Shown: positions 1 to 6,751 of the stretch, one piece after another | Layout of the letters: each line of letters opens with the position of its first letter | How positions within the stretch are numbered: the first letter of the stretch is position 1 | Assembly: GCF_900100625.1 (NCBI RefSeq) | Contig: NZ_FMTY01000001.1 | Coordinates: forward strand, 248,001-312,000 | Direction of reading: 5' to 3' | From: Flavobacterium saliperosum | GTDB taxonomy: Bacteria > Bacteroidota > Bacteroidia > Flavobacteriales > Flavobacteriaceae | DNA length: 64,000 nt | The notes under the pieces: model-generated | What the model was told of the DNA's origin: nothing | The model's database searches: none | What the model saw: the letters and a program-made list of their open reading frames with translations, nothing else | Program-made: the position numbers and the translations under genes

Positions 1-260
1 GTAATCGATTTAATGATGTGAGGGATTTCTCCGGTTAAGTTAGCCTCAATCATAACGTATCCAGGAAAGTACACACGGTCTTTGCTGATTTTCTTTCCGT
101 CACGCACTTGTACCACTTTTTCAGTAGGCACCAATACCTGAGAAATGTAATCGCCCATACCCAAACGGTTAATTTCCGTTTCGATATAGTTTTTCACCTT
201 GTTCTCCTGTCCGCTAACCGCTCTAACTACATACCATTTTTTGACATTATTATCAATCAT
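1..260 (-). CDS. nusG: Transcription antitermination protein NusG (N-terminal part, cut by window edge)
   Basis: The reverse strand reads from an ATG at 260 into a protein beginning MIDNNVKKWYVVRAVSGQEN, the usual NusG N-terminal (NGN) domain start, and runs off the left edge after about 86 codons. NusG binds RNA polymerase and couples it to Rho or to the ribosome. The short gap to secE, which lies just upstream on the same strand, is the standard secE-nusG arrangement. The C-terminal KOW domain is outside the window. The identification rests on the N-terminal sequence and on the secE neighbour. Confidence 0.93.
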   Translation of the reverse strand, partial: MIDNNVKKWYVVRAVSGQENKVKNYIETEINRLGMGDYISQVLVPTEKVVQVRDGKKISKDRVYFPGYVMIEANLTGEIPHIIKSI

Positions 261-270
261 ATCAAAAAAA

Positions 271-468
271 TTAAGCTTTTAACCAATTAAAGAAAAACCC
301 TAATGCTTTAGCAAAAACGGAATCAACTCCCCAAGTCGCCAACGCAAATAAGATAGAAAATAAAGCCACTATTATAGTTAACTTTTGCACTTCAGCCCAT
401 TCCGGCCAAGTAACATTTGATTTTAACTCTTCAAATGCTTCCGTTATGTAATTAACAACCTTTGTCAT
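271..468 (-). CDS. secE: Preprotein translocase subunit SecE
   Basis: This 65-residue protein starts MTKVVNYITEAFEELKSNVT and has the short SecE form: an amphipathic N-terminal helix with the V-x-W-P motif (VTWPEWAEV, about residues 19-27) followed by one membrane helix (about residues 30-52). SecE is the essential small subunit that clamps SecY in the inner-membrane translocon. An upstream in-frame ATG at 513 would place 15 extra codons inside the tRNA-Trp gene, so the start at 468 is preferred. It lies 10 nt before nusG and downstream of trnW, so trnW-secE-nusG probably form one transcript. Confidence 0.93.
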   Translation of the reverse strand: MTKVVNYITEAFEELKSNVTWPEWAEVQKLTIIVALFSILFALATWGVDSVFAKALGFFFNWLKA

Positions 469-483
469 TATATATTGCTTTTG

Positions 484-554
484 CACGGGCGGAGGGATTC
501 GAACCCCCATCAACGGTTTTGGAGACCGCTATTCTACCCTTGAACTACGCCCGT
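484..554 (-). tRNA. trnW: tRNA-Trp (anticodon CCA)
   Basis: The reverse complement folds as a 71-nt tRNA: acceptor ACGGGCG pairs with CGCCCGT, the T-loop is TTCGAAT, and the anticodon loop reads CT-CCA-AA, giving CCA for tryptophan. The CCA tail is not encoded. The gene sits between tuf and secE, the usual order of this cluster. Confidence 0.95.
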
Positions 555-560
555 TTGTTA

Positions 561-588
561 AAAAACCAGCAGCGAACTGCTGGTTTTT
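561..588 (-). terminator. Rho-independent terminator after tuf
   Basis: AAAAACCAGCAG and CTGCTGGTTTTT form a stem of about 12 bp over a 4-nt loop with a T run, directly 3' of the tuf stop codon. It separates tuf from trnW-secE-nusG, although partial read-through is possible because no clear promoter is visible for trnW. Confidence 0.8.
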
Positions 589-606
589 ATTATAATTGAC
601 TATGAA

Positions 607-1794
607 TTAGTCTAAGATTTCAGTTACCTGACCAGCACCTACTGTTCTACCACCTTCACGGATAGCGAAACGTAAACCTACTGATAAAGCGATTGGGCTT
701 AACAAAGTTACATCAATTGTTAAGTTATCACCTGGCATAACCATCTCAACTCCTGCAGGTAAAGAAATAGTACCTGTTACGTCAGTTGTACGTACGTAGA
801 ACTGTGGACGGTAGTTGTTGTGGAATGGAGTGTGACGTCCACCTTCTTCTTTTTTCAAGATATACACCTCAGCTTTGAAGTGAGCGTGTGGTTTTACAGA
901 TCCTGGCTTAACAATAACCATTCCTCTTTTGATATCTTCTTTGTTGATACCACGTAATAATAAACCTACGTTATCTCCAGCTTCACCTCTATCAAGGATT
1001 TTACGGAACATCTCAACTCCAGTAATTGTAGAAGTCAATTTCTCAGCTCCCATACCAATGATTTCAACAGCATCACCTGTATTAGCAATACCAGTTTCGA
1101 TACGACCTGTAGCAACAGTTCCACGACCTGTAATTGTAAATACGTCTTCAACCGGCATCAAGAAAGGCTTATCAACGTCACGAGCAGGTAGCTCAATCCA
1201 GTTATCAACCGCTTCCATTAATTCCATCACTGTAGCAACCCATTTCGGCTCACCGTTTAAAGCTCCTAACGCAGAACCTTGAACAACTGGTCCGTTATCA
1301 CCATCATATTGATAGAAAGACAATAAGTCTCTGATTTCCATCTCAACAAGCTCTAACAATTCAGCATCATCAACCATATCCACTTTGTTCATGAATACTA
1401 CCATTCTAGGCACACCAACCTGACGACCTAAAAGGATGTGCTCACGAGTTTGTGGCATTGGACCATCTGTAGCAGCAACTACCAAGATAGCACCGTCCAT
1501 CTGAGCAGCACCAGTAACCATGTTCTTAACGTAATCCGCGTGACCTGGACAGTCAACGTGAGCGTAGTGACGGTTAGCTGTAGAATATTCTACGTGAGAA
1601 GTGTTAATAGTAATACCTCTTTCTTTTTCTTCAGGAGCGTTATCGATCTGGTCGAATGATTTAGCTTCTGATAAACCAGCATCAGCTAATACTTTAGTAA
1701 TAGCAGCAGTTAAAGTTGTTTTTCCGTGATCTACGTGTCCGATAGTACCAATATTTAAATGGGGCTTCGAACGATCAAAGGTTTCTTTTGCCAT
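607..1794 (-). CDS. tuf: Elongation factor Tu
   Basis: The 395-residue protein is full length and colinear with bacterial EF-Tu, the GTPase that delivers aminoacyl-tRNA to the ribosomal A site. Visible motifs are the P-loop GHVDHGKT (about residues 19-26), the switch region with [17 protein letters not shown] (about 81-85) and NKVD (about 136-139), followed by the two beta-barrel domains ending in [14 protein letters not shown]. It is the only tuf copy in the window. A predicted promoter lies between the gene and the upstream tRNA-Thr, and a terminator follows the stop. Confidence 0.98.
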   Translation of the reverse strand: MAKETFDRSKPHLNIGTIGHVDHGKTTLTAAITKVLADAGLSEAKSFDQIDNAPEEKERGITINTSHVEYSTANRHYAHVDCPGHADYVKNMVTGAAQMDGAILVVAATDGPMPQTREHILLGRQVGVPRMVVFMNKVDMVDDAELLELVEMEIRDLLSFYQYDGDNGPVVQGSALGALNGEPKWVATVMELMEAVDNWIELPARDVDKPFLMPVEDVFTITGRGTVATGRIETGIANTGDAVEIIGMGAEKLTSTITGVEMFRKILDRGEAGDNVGLLLRGINKEDIKRGMVIVKPGSVKPHAHFKAEVYILKKEEGGRHTPFHNNYRPQFYVRTTDVTGTISLPAGVEMVMPGDNLTIDVTLLSPIALSVGLRFAIREGGRTVGAGQVTEILD

Positions 1795-1831
1795 GATTTA
1801 ATAATTTAATCTTAGTTATATAATTAGTGTT

Positions 1832-1839
1832 CAAATTTA
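1832..1839 (-). promoter_or_regulatory. Candidate -7 element for tuf
   Basis: On the reverse strand TAAATTTG matches the Bacteroidota TAnnTTTG -7 element, 37 nt before the tuf ATG. I do not see a well-placed TTG at -33, so tuf may also depend on transcription through the tRNA cluster. Confidence 0.4.
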
Positions 1840-1847
1840 CATAATTG

Positions 1848-1919
1848 AGCCAATGACGGGAATTGAACCCGTGACCTCTTCCTTACCAAGGAAGCACTCT
1901 ACCCCTGAGCTACACCGGC
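1848..1919 (-). tRNA. trnT: tRNA-Thr (anticodon GGT)
   Basis: A 72-nt cloverleaf on the reverse strand: acceptor GCCGGTG pairs with CATTGGC, the anticodon stem CTTCC/GGAAG encloses TT-GGT-AA, and the T-loop is TTCAATT. It lies just before tuf, as in many bacteria (tRNA genes leading into tuf). Confidence 0.95.
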
Positions 1920-1927
1920 TTTTGTGC

Positions 1928-1990
1928 ATTCAGGAGTCAGTTTTCAGAATTCAGTCACCCAAATCCTTACTTCTAAATCCCTAATCCGAC
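1928..1990. repeat. Degenerate period-7 array in the tRNA cluster
   Basis: Nine consecutive 7-base units fit one register: ATTCAGG, AGTCAGT, TTTCAGA, ATTCAGT, CACCCAA, ATCCTTA, CTTCTAA, ATCCCTA, ATCCGAC. The first four and last four form two related groups. The array fills the spacer between tRNA-Thr(GGT) and tRNA-Tyr. Function unknown; similar arrays occur elsewhere in the window. Confidence 0.6.
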
Positions 1991-2018
1991 AATCATCGCA
2001 TCGCTTTGATGATTTTTG

Positions 2019-2100
2019 TGGGGAGAGCAGGATTCGAACCTGCGAAGATGTAATCAGCGGATTTACAGTCCGCCCTCGTTGGCCGCTTGAGTATCTCCCC
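2019..2100 (-). tRNA. trnY: tRNA-Tyr (anticodon GTA)
   Basis: An 82-nt class II tRNA with a long variable arm on the reverse strand. Acceptor GGGGAGA pairs with TCTCCCC, the anticodon stem GCGGA/TCCGC encloses CT-GTA-AA, and the T-loop is TTCGAAT. Confidence 0.95.
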
Positions 2101-2134
2101 CACTTTTCTTATTTTCAGTTAGTTAAACCACCAG

Positions 2135-2208
2135 AGCCGATAGAGGGACTCGAACCCACGACCTGCTGATTACAAATCAGCTGCTCTAGCCAGCTGAGCT
2201 ACACCGGC
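2135..2208 (-). tRNA. trnT: tRNA-Thr (anticodon TGT)
   Basis: A 74-nt cloverleaf on the reverse strand: acceptor GCCGGTG pairs with TATCGGC, the anticodon stem GCTGA/TCAGC encloses TT-TGT-AA, and the T-loop is TTCGAGT. It is the first gene of the tRNA cluster downstream of the promoter at 2247-2276. Confidence 0.95.
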
Positions 2209-2223
2209 AATTACAATAAAAAA

Positions 2224-2245
2224 AGTCCGCTATTTCTAACGGACT
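2224..2245 (-). terminator. Terminator of the xerC-hpf unit
   Basis: On the reverse strand AGTCCG and CGGACT pair across a 10-nt loop and are followed by a run of seven T. The left arm overlaps the predicted start of the tRNA transcript (see promoter at 2247-2276). Confidence 0.65.
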
Positions 2246-2246
2246 G

Positions 2247-2276
2247 CAAATGTAGGGAATTTATTTTTTAATCAAA
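2247..2276 (-). promoter_or_regulatory. Promoter of the tRNA cluster
   Basis: On the reverse strand TTG (at 2275-2273), an 18-bp spacer and TACATTTG (2254-2247) match the Bacteroidota -33/-7 promoter closely. The predicted start, a few bases after the -7 box, falls inside the left arm of the hpf terminator hairpin, so transcripts starting here would lack a complete hairpin. Confidence 0.7.
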
Positions 2277-2300
2277 ATAAAATCTGTTTTTTTTTCATAT

Positions 2301-2603
2301 TTATATATGTGTTCTTATTTTTTCTTTTCTCTTCAACAAAAGGCGTTCCAACGAATCCACCGATAAGTCTACCGCTTCTTCAAAAGTTTTACTCTGTTTT
2401 TTAACTACAAAATCATCACCGGGTACCATCACTTTAACTTCAACTATCTTATTTTCCTTATCACTGGTGTTGTCCAGTTTTAAAAAAACGTCGGACGACA
2501 CCACTTTGTCATAATACTTTTCTAATTTATCTAATCGCTCCTGAACAAAATCTACTAGTTTTCTATCAACATTAAAGTTAACAGCATGAACATTTACCTT
2601 CAT
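2301..2603 (-). CDS. hpf: Ribosome hibernation-promoting factor, short form (HPF/YfiA family)
   Basis: A 100-residue protein with the beta-alpha-beta fold pattern of the HPF/YfiA (sigma-54 modulation) family: MKVNVHAVNFNVDRKLVDFV, then KLEKYYDKV, a central strand with VKVMVPGDDFVV, and SFEEAVDLSVDSLERLLLKRKEK-type helices at the end. These proteins bind the 30S decoding region in stationary phase and block tRNA binding. The length fits the short form without the dimerisation domain. It lies 30 nt after the recombinase gene on the same strand with no promoter between, so the two are probably co-transcribed. Confidence 0.9.
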   Translation of the reverse strand: MKVNVHAVNFNVDRKLVDFVQERLDKLEKYYDKVVSSDVFLKLDNTSDKENKIVEVKVMVPGDDFVVKKQSKTFEEAVDLSVDSLERLLLKRKEKIRTHI

Positions 2604-2633
2604 AATAAAAATTTTATTGGGTTAAACTTTGAA

Positions 2634-3530
2634 TTACTTTTGGTTGCGCGGATGTGCATCTTGATAAACTCGCTTCAATTCAGCCAGACTGCTGTGGGTG
2701 TAGATTTGAGTGGAAGATAAACTTGCGTGACCTAACAATTCTTTTACTGAATTTAAATCGGCGCCATTGTTAAGCAAGTGGGTTGCAAATGTGTGCCTAA
2801 GAACGTGGGGACTCTTCTTTGTTTTTTCAGAGACAGTACTAAAGTAATCATTTATTAATCGATACACAAACGATTCACTTACTTTATGACCGTTTTTATT
2901 TAATATTAACAAATTCTTGTTTTCAATGGTATTTAGTCGGCTTCTCACCGTAAGATAACGATTTAATAACGCAACCGTACACTCCAAAAGCGGCAGAATT
3001 CTCTCTTTATTGCGTTTTCCCAAAACCTTCAACGTCTTAGCATAAACATTGTAATTTCCGGCTTCCAAGGCAATCAATTCGGCGCGACGCATTCCGGTAG
3101 TGTAAAAAAGCTCAATAATCAATCGGTTACGGATTCCTTCAAAATCATCCGGATAATCATTTTCCTCAAAGACCATGTCGAGTTCCTTTTCCGAAAACGG
3201 TATCTGTACTTTTTTGGGCGTTTTTAGGGATTTGTGCTTTTGAATCGGATTCACCTCAATTTGCTTCGACTTTAAGAGGAATTTATAAAAAGACTTCAGC
3301 GAAGACATCTTTCGGTTCACCGAAGTATTGGAAATGCCATTTTCTACCAAAGAAACAATCCAACTACGCACCTGAGAGTAGTTAACCGTTTCCAAAACCG
3401 AATCCGCATCGTGCACTTTAAGAAAACTTTCAAATTCAGCCACATCATTCAGATAGGCCATAAGCGTGTGCGGAGAATAGTTTTTCTCTTTCTGAAGATA
3501 ATCGCGGTACGCCTGTTGGGAAGTAATCAT
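2634..3530 (-). CDS. xerC: Tyrosine recombinase, XerC/XerD type
   Basis: The 298-residue protein has a SAM-like N-terminal core-binding domain (about residues 1-85, with [13 protein letters not shown]) and a C-terminal catalytic domain. The catalytic set is visible: Arg in [11 protein letters not shown], His-x-x-Arg in [13 protein letters not shown], His in [15 protein letters not shown] and the nucleophile Tyr in the same motif. Length and motif order fit the chromosome-dimer-resolving Xer recombinases acting at dif. The housekeeping neighbourhood (rpsU, hpf, tuf) argues for a Xer protein rather than a mobile-element integrase; no att-like direct repeats are apparent. XerC versus XerD cannot be settled here. 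Confidence 0.85.
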   Translation of the reverse strand: MITSQQAYRDYLQKEKNYSPHTLMAYLNDVAEFESFLKVHDADSVLETVNYSQVRSWIVSLVENGISNTSVNRKMSSLKSFYKFLLKSKQIEVNPIQKHKSLKTPKKVQIPFSEKELDMVFEENDYPDDFEGIRNRLIIELFYTTGMRRAELIALEAGNYNVYAKTLKVLGKRNKERILPLLECTVALLNRYLTVRSRLNTIENKNLLILNKNGHKVSESFVYRLINDYFSTVSEKTKKSPHVLRHTFATHLLNNGADLNSVKELLGHASLSSTQIYTHSSLAELKRVYQDAHPRNQK

Positions 3531-3535
3531 AAAAA

Positions 3536-3578
3536 AACCGTTAGTAACAAAGTTATAAAACTTCGCGTACTAACGGTT
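3536..3578 (-). terminator. Double-hairpin structure after rpsU
   Basis: AACCGTTAGTA (3536-3546) and TACTAACGGTT (3568-3578) are a perfect 11-bp inverted repeat enclosing a second small hairpin (AAGTT/AACTT). It lies just 3' of rpsU and 6 nt before the recombinase ATG. The T run after it on the reverse strand suggests a terminator, possibly leaky into xerC-hpf. Confidence 0.6.
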
Positions 3579-3599
3579 ATATATTTATTCAAAAAAATA

Positions 3600-3794
3600 C
3601 TAGCTCTCCAAAGAGTCTCTTAAGTTTTGAATGTAAGCTGCTTTTTGAATCTGAGCTCTTCTTGTTACAGATGGCTTAGTGAAAGCTTGACGTGCTCTTA
3701 ACTGACGAACAGTTCCGGTCTTGTCGAATTTTCTTTTATAGCGCTTTAATGCTCTATCGATATTTTCTCCGTCTTTAATTGGTATAATTAACAT
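3600..3794 (-). CDS. rpsU: 30S ribosomal protein bS21
   Basis: The 64-residue basic protein starts MLIIPIKDGENIDRALKRYK and has the bS21 helical pattern with many Arg and Lys. bS21 sits on the 30S platform next to the 3' end of 16S rRNA. In Flavobacterium johnsoniae, structural and genetic work indicates that bS21 with bS6 and bS18 sequesters the anti-Shine-Dalgarno sequence, and that rpsU itself keeps a strong Shine-Dalgarno. Here too the start is preceded by AGGAGGTG at ideal spacing, unlike every other gene I examined in the window, which suggests feedback control of its own translation. Confidence 0.96.
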   Translation of the reverse strand: MLIIPIKDGENIDRALKRYKRKFDKTGTVRQLRARQAFTKPSVTRRAQIQKAAYIQNLRDSLES

Positions 3795-3802
3795 AATCTA
3801 GA

Positions 3803-3810
3803 CACCTCCT
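3803..3810 (-). promoter_or_regulatory. Strong Shine-Dalgarno site of rpsU
   Basis: The reverse strand reads AGGAGGTG, 8 nt before the rpsU ATG, a near-perfect match to the anti-SD. It is unusual for this group and fits the autoregulation model known from F. johnsoniae, in which ribosomes lacking bS21 expose the anti-SD and favour rpsU mRNA. Confidence 0.85.
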
Positions 3811-3823
3811 CTCATTTAGGCTG

Positions 3824-3852
3824 CAAATGTACATTCTTTTTTTTAAATACAA
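3824..3852 (-). promoter_or_regulatory. Promoter of rpsU
   Basis: On the reverse strand TTG (3852-3850), an 18-bp spacer and TACATTTG (3831-3824) fit the Bacteroidota consensus. The predicted 5' leader is only about 25 nt and consists mostly of the Shine-Dalgarno region. Confidence 0.7.
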
Positions 3853-3857
3853 AATAA

Positions 3858-4313
3858 TTAATCAAAATACACTACTATATTTCCATCAGAATCCCTTGTC
3901 ATCGTTGCAGAATAACCACCGTTAGTCCAAGAAATCTGAGCAGGAGAACTGCAATTATCTGGATCATTTAATGTTACATATCCAGCTGCCAAGACACTAC
4001 CTCCAGGACTAAGATACTGGAACTTCACAATGCTAAAATTAGGCAAACCATATTTTGTTTCACAAAATGCCGGGCTAACTGGATTTGAATTGACGTACCA
4101 ATTTTGCGGTCCGAAATCCGAAAACGTAACCCTATCAAACTCTACTGTGTTAGCGTTAATCAACAGTCCATCACGAGTCACAGAATGAGTACAATTCATT
4201 TCTGCAGCCCCCACACCATATCGAACTCTTACGTTTGATGAATTCATAATTGTGAGAGATTGAGCTGAAGACACAGCATTAATTAAAAGAAAGCAATAAA
4301 AAAAAATTTTCAT
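3858..4313 (-). CDS. Small secreted protein of unknown function
   Basis: I do not recognise this family. The 151-residue protein has a signal peptide (MKIFFYCFLLINAVSSAQ, cleavage probably after residue 17 or 18) and a beta-rich, Asn/Ser/Gly-rich mature part with several Cys (in MNCTH, AFCETKYG and PDNCSSP), compatible with a disulphide-stabilised periplasmic or secreted beta-sandwich. It ends SDGNIVVYFD and shows no T9SS tail. It stands alone between the acyl-CoA dehydrogenase gene and rpsU, with the rpsU promoter overlapping its 3' flank. Confidence 0.65.
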   Translation of the reverse strand: MKIFFYCFLLINAVSSAQSLTIMNSSNVRVRYGVGAAEMNCTHSVTRDGLLINANTVEFDRVTFSDFGPQNWYVNSNPVSPAFCETKYGLPNFSIVKFQYLSPGGSVLAAGYVTLNDPDNCSSPAQISWTNGGYSATMTRDSDGNIVVYFD

Positions 4314-4411
4314 AGATATTTGATTTAGTTGATTTTAATTTTCGCAAACAAATGATATCGCGCATTAATATGAATCAAAAACGCACAACATAGATTTATT
4401 ATTTCGCACTA

Positions 4412-5581
4412 CTATTTAACAGCCGGTTTGTAATTTTGTTTATCGATAATCATTTTGGACAAAATCTCTTTCAAGATTTCTGATGTTCCGCCACCAATTG
4501 GACCTAAACGACTGTCTCTAAATAAACGTGCTAACGGATATTCTTCCATATAACCGTATCCTCCTAACATCTGCAAACAACTGTAAATGGTTTCATCGGC
4601 CACTTTTGTTGATTTTAATTTTGCCATTGTAGCCTCTTTTACCACATACTCTCCTTTATCCAATCGGGCTACGGCAGCATAATTAAATATCTTGCAGTGC
4701 TCTACATCCGTGGCGTGTTCCACCATGGTGTGACGTAATGCCTGGAATTTATTGATTGTCGTTCCAAAAGCTTCGCGTTCAGCCATATACCCTATCGTAT
4801 ATTCAATAGCATACTCGGCTCTTGCATGAGCATTGATTGCCATAATTAAACGCTCTAAAGCAAAATGCTGCATGATATACGGAAACCCTTTACCTTCCTC
4901 TCCCATTAAATTTTCTGCAGGAATTTCAACATCATCAAAGGCGATCTCAGCCGTGTCCGAGGCTCTCCATCCTAATTTATCCAATTTCGTGGCGGAAATC
5001 CCTTTTGTATTGGCATCTACCAAGAACATACTTATCCCTTTATTCCCAAGTTCCGGACTTGTTTTTGCGGCAACCACATAATAATCCGCGTAAACCCCGT
5101 TTGTTATGAAGGTTTTGGAACCATTAATAACATATTTATCTCCTTTTTTTACAGCTGTTGTGCGCATTCCGGCAACATCACTGCCGCCAAAAGGCTCTGT
5201 AATACACAAAGCGCCTATTTTATCACCGGAAATGCTCGGCGCCAAATAGTCCTGTTTGATTCGCTCATCACCCTCTGCATTCAAATGGGTCATTGCCAAA
5301 TAGGAATGCGCCCACATGGCAGCAGCAAAACCGGACGAGTTTATTTTCTGCAGTTCCTCCAAAAAGACAACCGTGTAAAACAAATCCAAATTCAACCCAC
5401 CATATACTTCAGGATAACGTATCCCGAAGAAGCCCATTTCACCGAACTTTTTCCATATAAATCGCTCGATAGTCCCGGTTTTTTCCCATTTTTCAATATG
5501 TGGAACGACTTCTTTCTGCAAAAAATCTCGTAAACTTTCCCTAAATAATTGATGCTCTTCTGTAAAGTATATTGAATTCAT
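4412..5581 (-). CDS. Acyl-CoA dehydrogenase
   Basis: The 389-residue protein has the three-part acyl-CoA dehydrogenase fold: helical N-terminus (FTEEHQLFRESLRDFL), FAD-contacting middle beta domain (CITEPFGGSDVAGMRTTA and INGSKTFITNG, about residues 128-158) and C-terminal helical domain with LQMLGGYGYMEEYPLARLFR and the GGTSEI segment that holds the usual catalytic Glu position. It oxidises acyl-CoA thioesters to enoyl-CoA with FAD; chain length or branched-chain preference cannot be read from the sequence. It lies 27 nt after the helix-hairpin-helix gene and probably belongs to the same transcript. Confidence 0.9.
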   Translation of the reverse strand: MNSIYFTEEHQLFRESLRDFLQKEVVPHIEKWEKTGTIERFIWKKFGEMGFFGIRYPEVYGGLNLDLFYTVVFLEELQKINSSGFAAAMWAHSYLAMTHLNAEGDERIKQDYLAPSISGDKIGALCITEPFGGSDVAGMRTTAVKKGDKYVINGSKTFITNGVYADYYVVAAKTSPELGNKGISMFLVDANTKGISATKLDKLGWRASDTAEIAFDDVEIPAENLMGEEGKGFPYIMQHFALERLIMAINAHARAEYAIEYTIGYMAEREAFGTTINKFQALRHTMVEHATDVEHCKIFNYAAVARLDKGEYVVKEATMAKLKSTKVADETIYSCLQMLGGYGYMEEYPLARLFRDSRLGPIGGGTSEILKEILSKMIIDKQNYKPAVK

Positions 5582-5608
5582 TTTAAAATTGTATTGTGGT
5601 TTGTTTGT

Positions 5609-6496
5609 TTAAAAGTCCAAATATAAGGCAATTATATCAACTTTTTCAACAGGGAAATCCTTAATTTTTCTTAAATCTTCTTTACTTTTTATCGCGCCAT
5701 GCATACTTCGGTAAGTCACAATCTCTTTCGCCTGATAATATCTAAAAAATGGCAGCTTGGTCATTTCTTTAACCGAAGCATTATTAATATCGAGTTTTGT
5801 TATTGTTGGCTTGACCAAAATCTTAAAATGTTTGTTCAGGTTTTCGATTACTTCCGGCGACAATCCCCAAACATCGTTCATTTGTTCCATCGACACAAAA
5901 GCACCCAATTTCTCACGTTCTTTCAAAATACGTTCCGAGAGACCGGGACCAATGCCGTACACTTTCATCAGTTCTTCCTGCGTGGCCGCATTGATATCGG
6001 CAATAACGATTTTCGATTTTATATCAACTGTTTGTTTCGGATACTCTTTATAAAATGAATTGGCATTCTTTTTGTTTTTGACCCAATCCGGAAATTTGAA
6101 ATAGGGCGACATCTTAGCCAACAACGCATCGGATACTTTGGTTATTTTTTGAAATTCTTCAGCCGAATTGACAAACTTGTTTCCTTTCCGGAATTGATGC
6201 AGACGATCAATTTCATCCACGGTCATTCCGAGAGTATACCCCTTGTAATCGGAAATGAAATTCGGATTGAACGGATAGATTTTATGCGTTTCGGCACCTT
6301 TCAAAAGCTTCAGACTGTCAATTTCCGATTGAACCGCAAGCCACTCCTTCGCTGTGTCACTTTCGGATTGAATACCTGAAACACTCTTGAAAAAATAAAA
6401 ACAGTACCCCAACTGAATCCCAATCATCAGCAAAATAAGCGCAACAATACCACTCCGCTGTTCACGGGTGTATTTAAAAAAAGACGTAGTTTTCAT
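5609..6496 (-). CDS. Membrane-anchored helix-hairpin-helix (ComEA-like) protein
   Basis: The 295-residue protein has one N-terminal membrane helix (about residues 17-36, IVALILLMIGIQLGYCFYFF) and then three helix-hairpin-helix-like units: a degenerate one (YTLGMTVDEIDRL), a clear one (ADINAATQEELMKVYGIGPG) and a third (LDINNASVKEMTKLPFF). The DIN-A(S/T) start of units two and three is the ComEA hallmark. ComEA proteins bind double-stranded DNA in the periplasm during uptake; whether this one serves transformation is unknown, as no other competence gene is nearby. It follows the PspC gene by 12 nt. Confidence 0.8.
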   Translation of the reverse strand: MKTTSFFKYTREQRSGIVALILLMIGIQLGYCFYFFKSVSGIQSESDTAKEWLAVQSEIDSLKLLKGAETHKIYPFNPNFISDYKGYTLGMTVDEIDRLHQFRKGNKFVNSAEEFQKITKVSDALLAKMSPYFKFPDWVKNKKNANSFYKEYPKQTVDIKSKIVIADINAATQEELMKVYGIGPGLSERILKEREKLGAFVSMEQMNDVWGLSPEVIENLNKHFKILVKPTITKLDINNASVKEMTKLPFFRYYQAKEIVTYRSMHGAIKSKEDLRKIKDFPVEKVDIIALYLDF

Positions 6497-6509
6497 AAAT
6501 CAGGGAAGT

Positions 6510-6737
6510 TTACAAATCAAATACCGAACTGCGTTTCGTGTAGACCATATCTTTTAAGCGAAGTAAAAACGCCAATGTAAGATACACGCCAAACCAAAGT
6601 CCGACCGTAAAAAATGAAATGTAAATAAAAAACAAACGAACGCTGGTGGTTCGCATGCCCAAACGATCGGCCAAACGCGAAGAAACTGCGAAGCCGTGTT
6701 TTTCAAAAAAGTGACGTATAGTAGTTATCAGTCCCAT
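6510..6737 (-). CDS. PspC domain protein
   Basis: Starting at MGLITTIRHFFEKHGFAVSS, the product is 75 residues with the PspC pattern: a short N-terminal helix with SRLADRLGMRTTSVRLFFIY, then two closely spaced hydrophobic stretches (about residues 31-58). PspC-domain proteins are inner-membrane envelope-stress components. A longer reading from 6794 overlaps the DUF2851 gene and adds no conserved sequence, so the start at 6737 is preferred; it leaves 14 nt to the upstream stop. Part of the DUF2851-PspC-HhH-ACAD run. Confidence 0.8.
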   Translation of the reverse strand: MGLITTIRHFFEKHGFAVSSRLADRLGMRTTSVRLFFIYISFFTVGLWFGVYLTLAFLLRLKDMVYTKRSSVFDL

Positions 6738-6751
6738 AGTACAAATGTAAT

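Noticed and set aside
2634..3530. Tyrosine recombinase as sign of an integrated mobile element
   Set aside because: No att repeats, no phage or conjugation genes, housekeeping neighbours and a Xer-type length and motif set.
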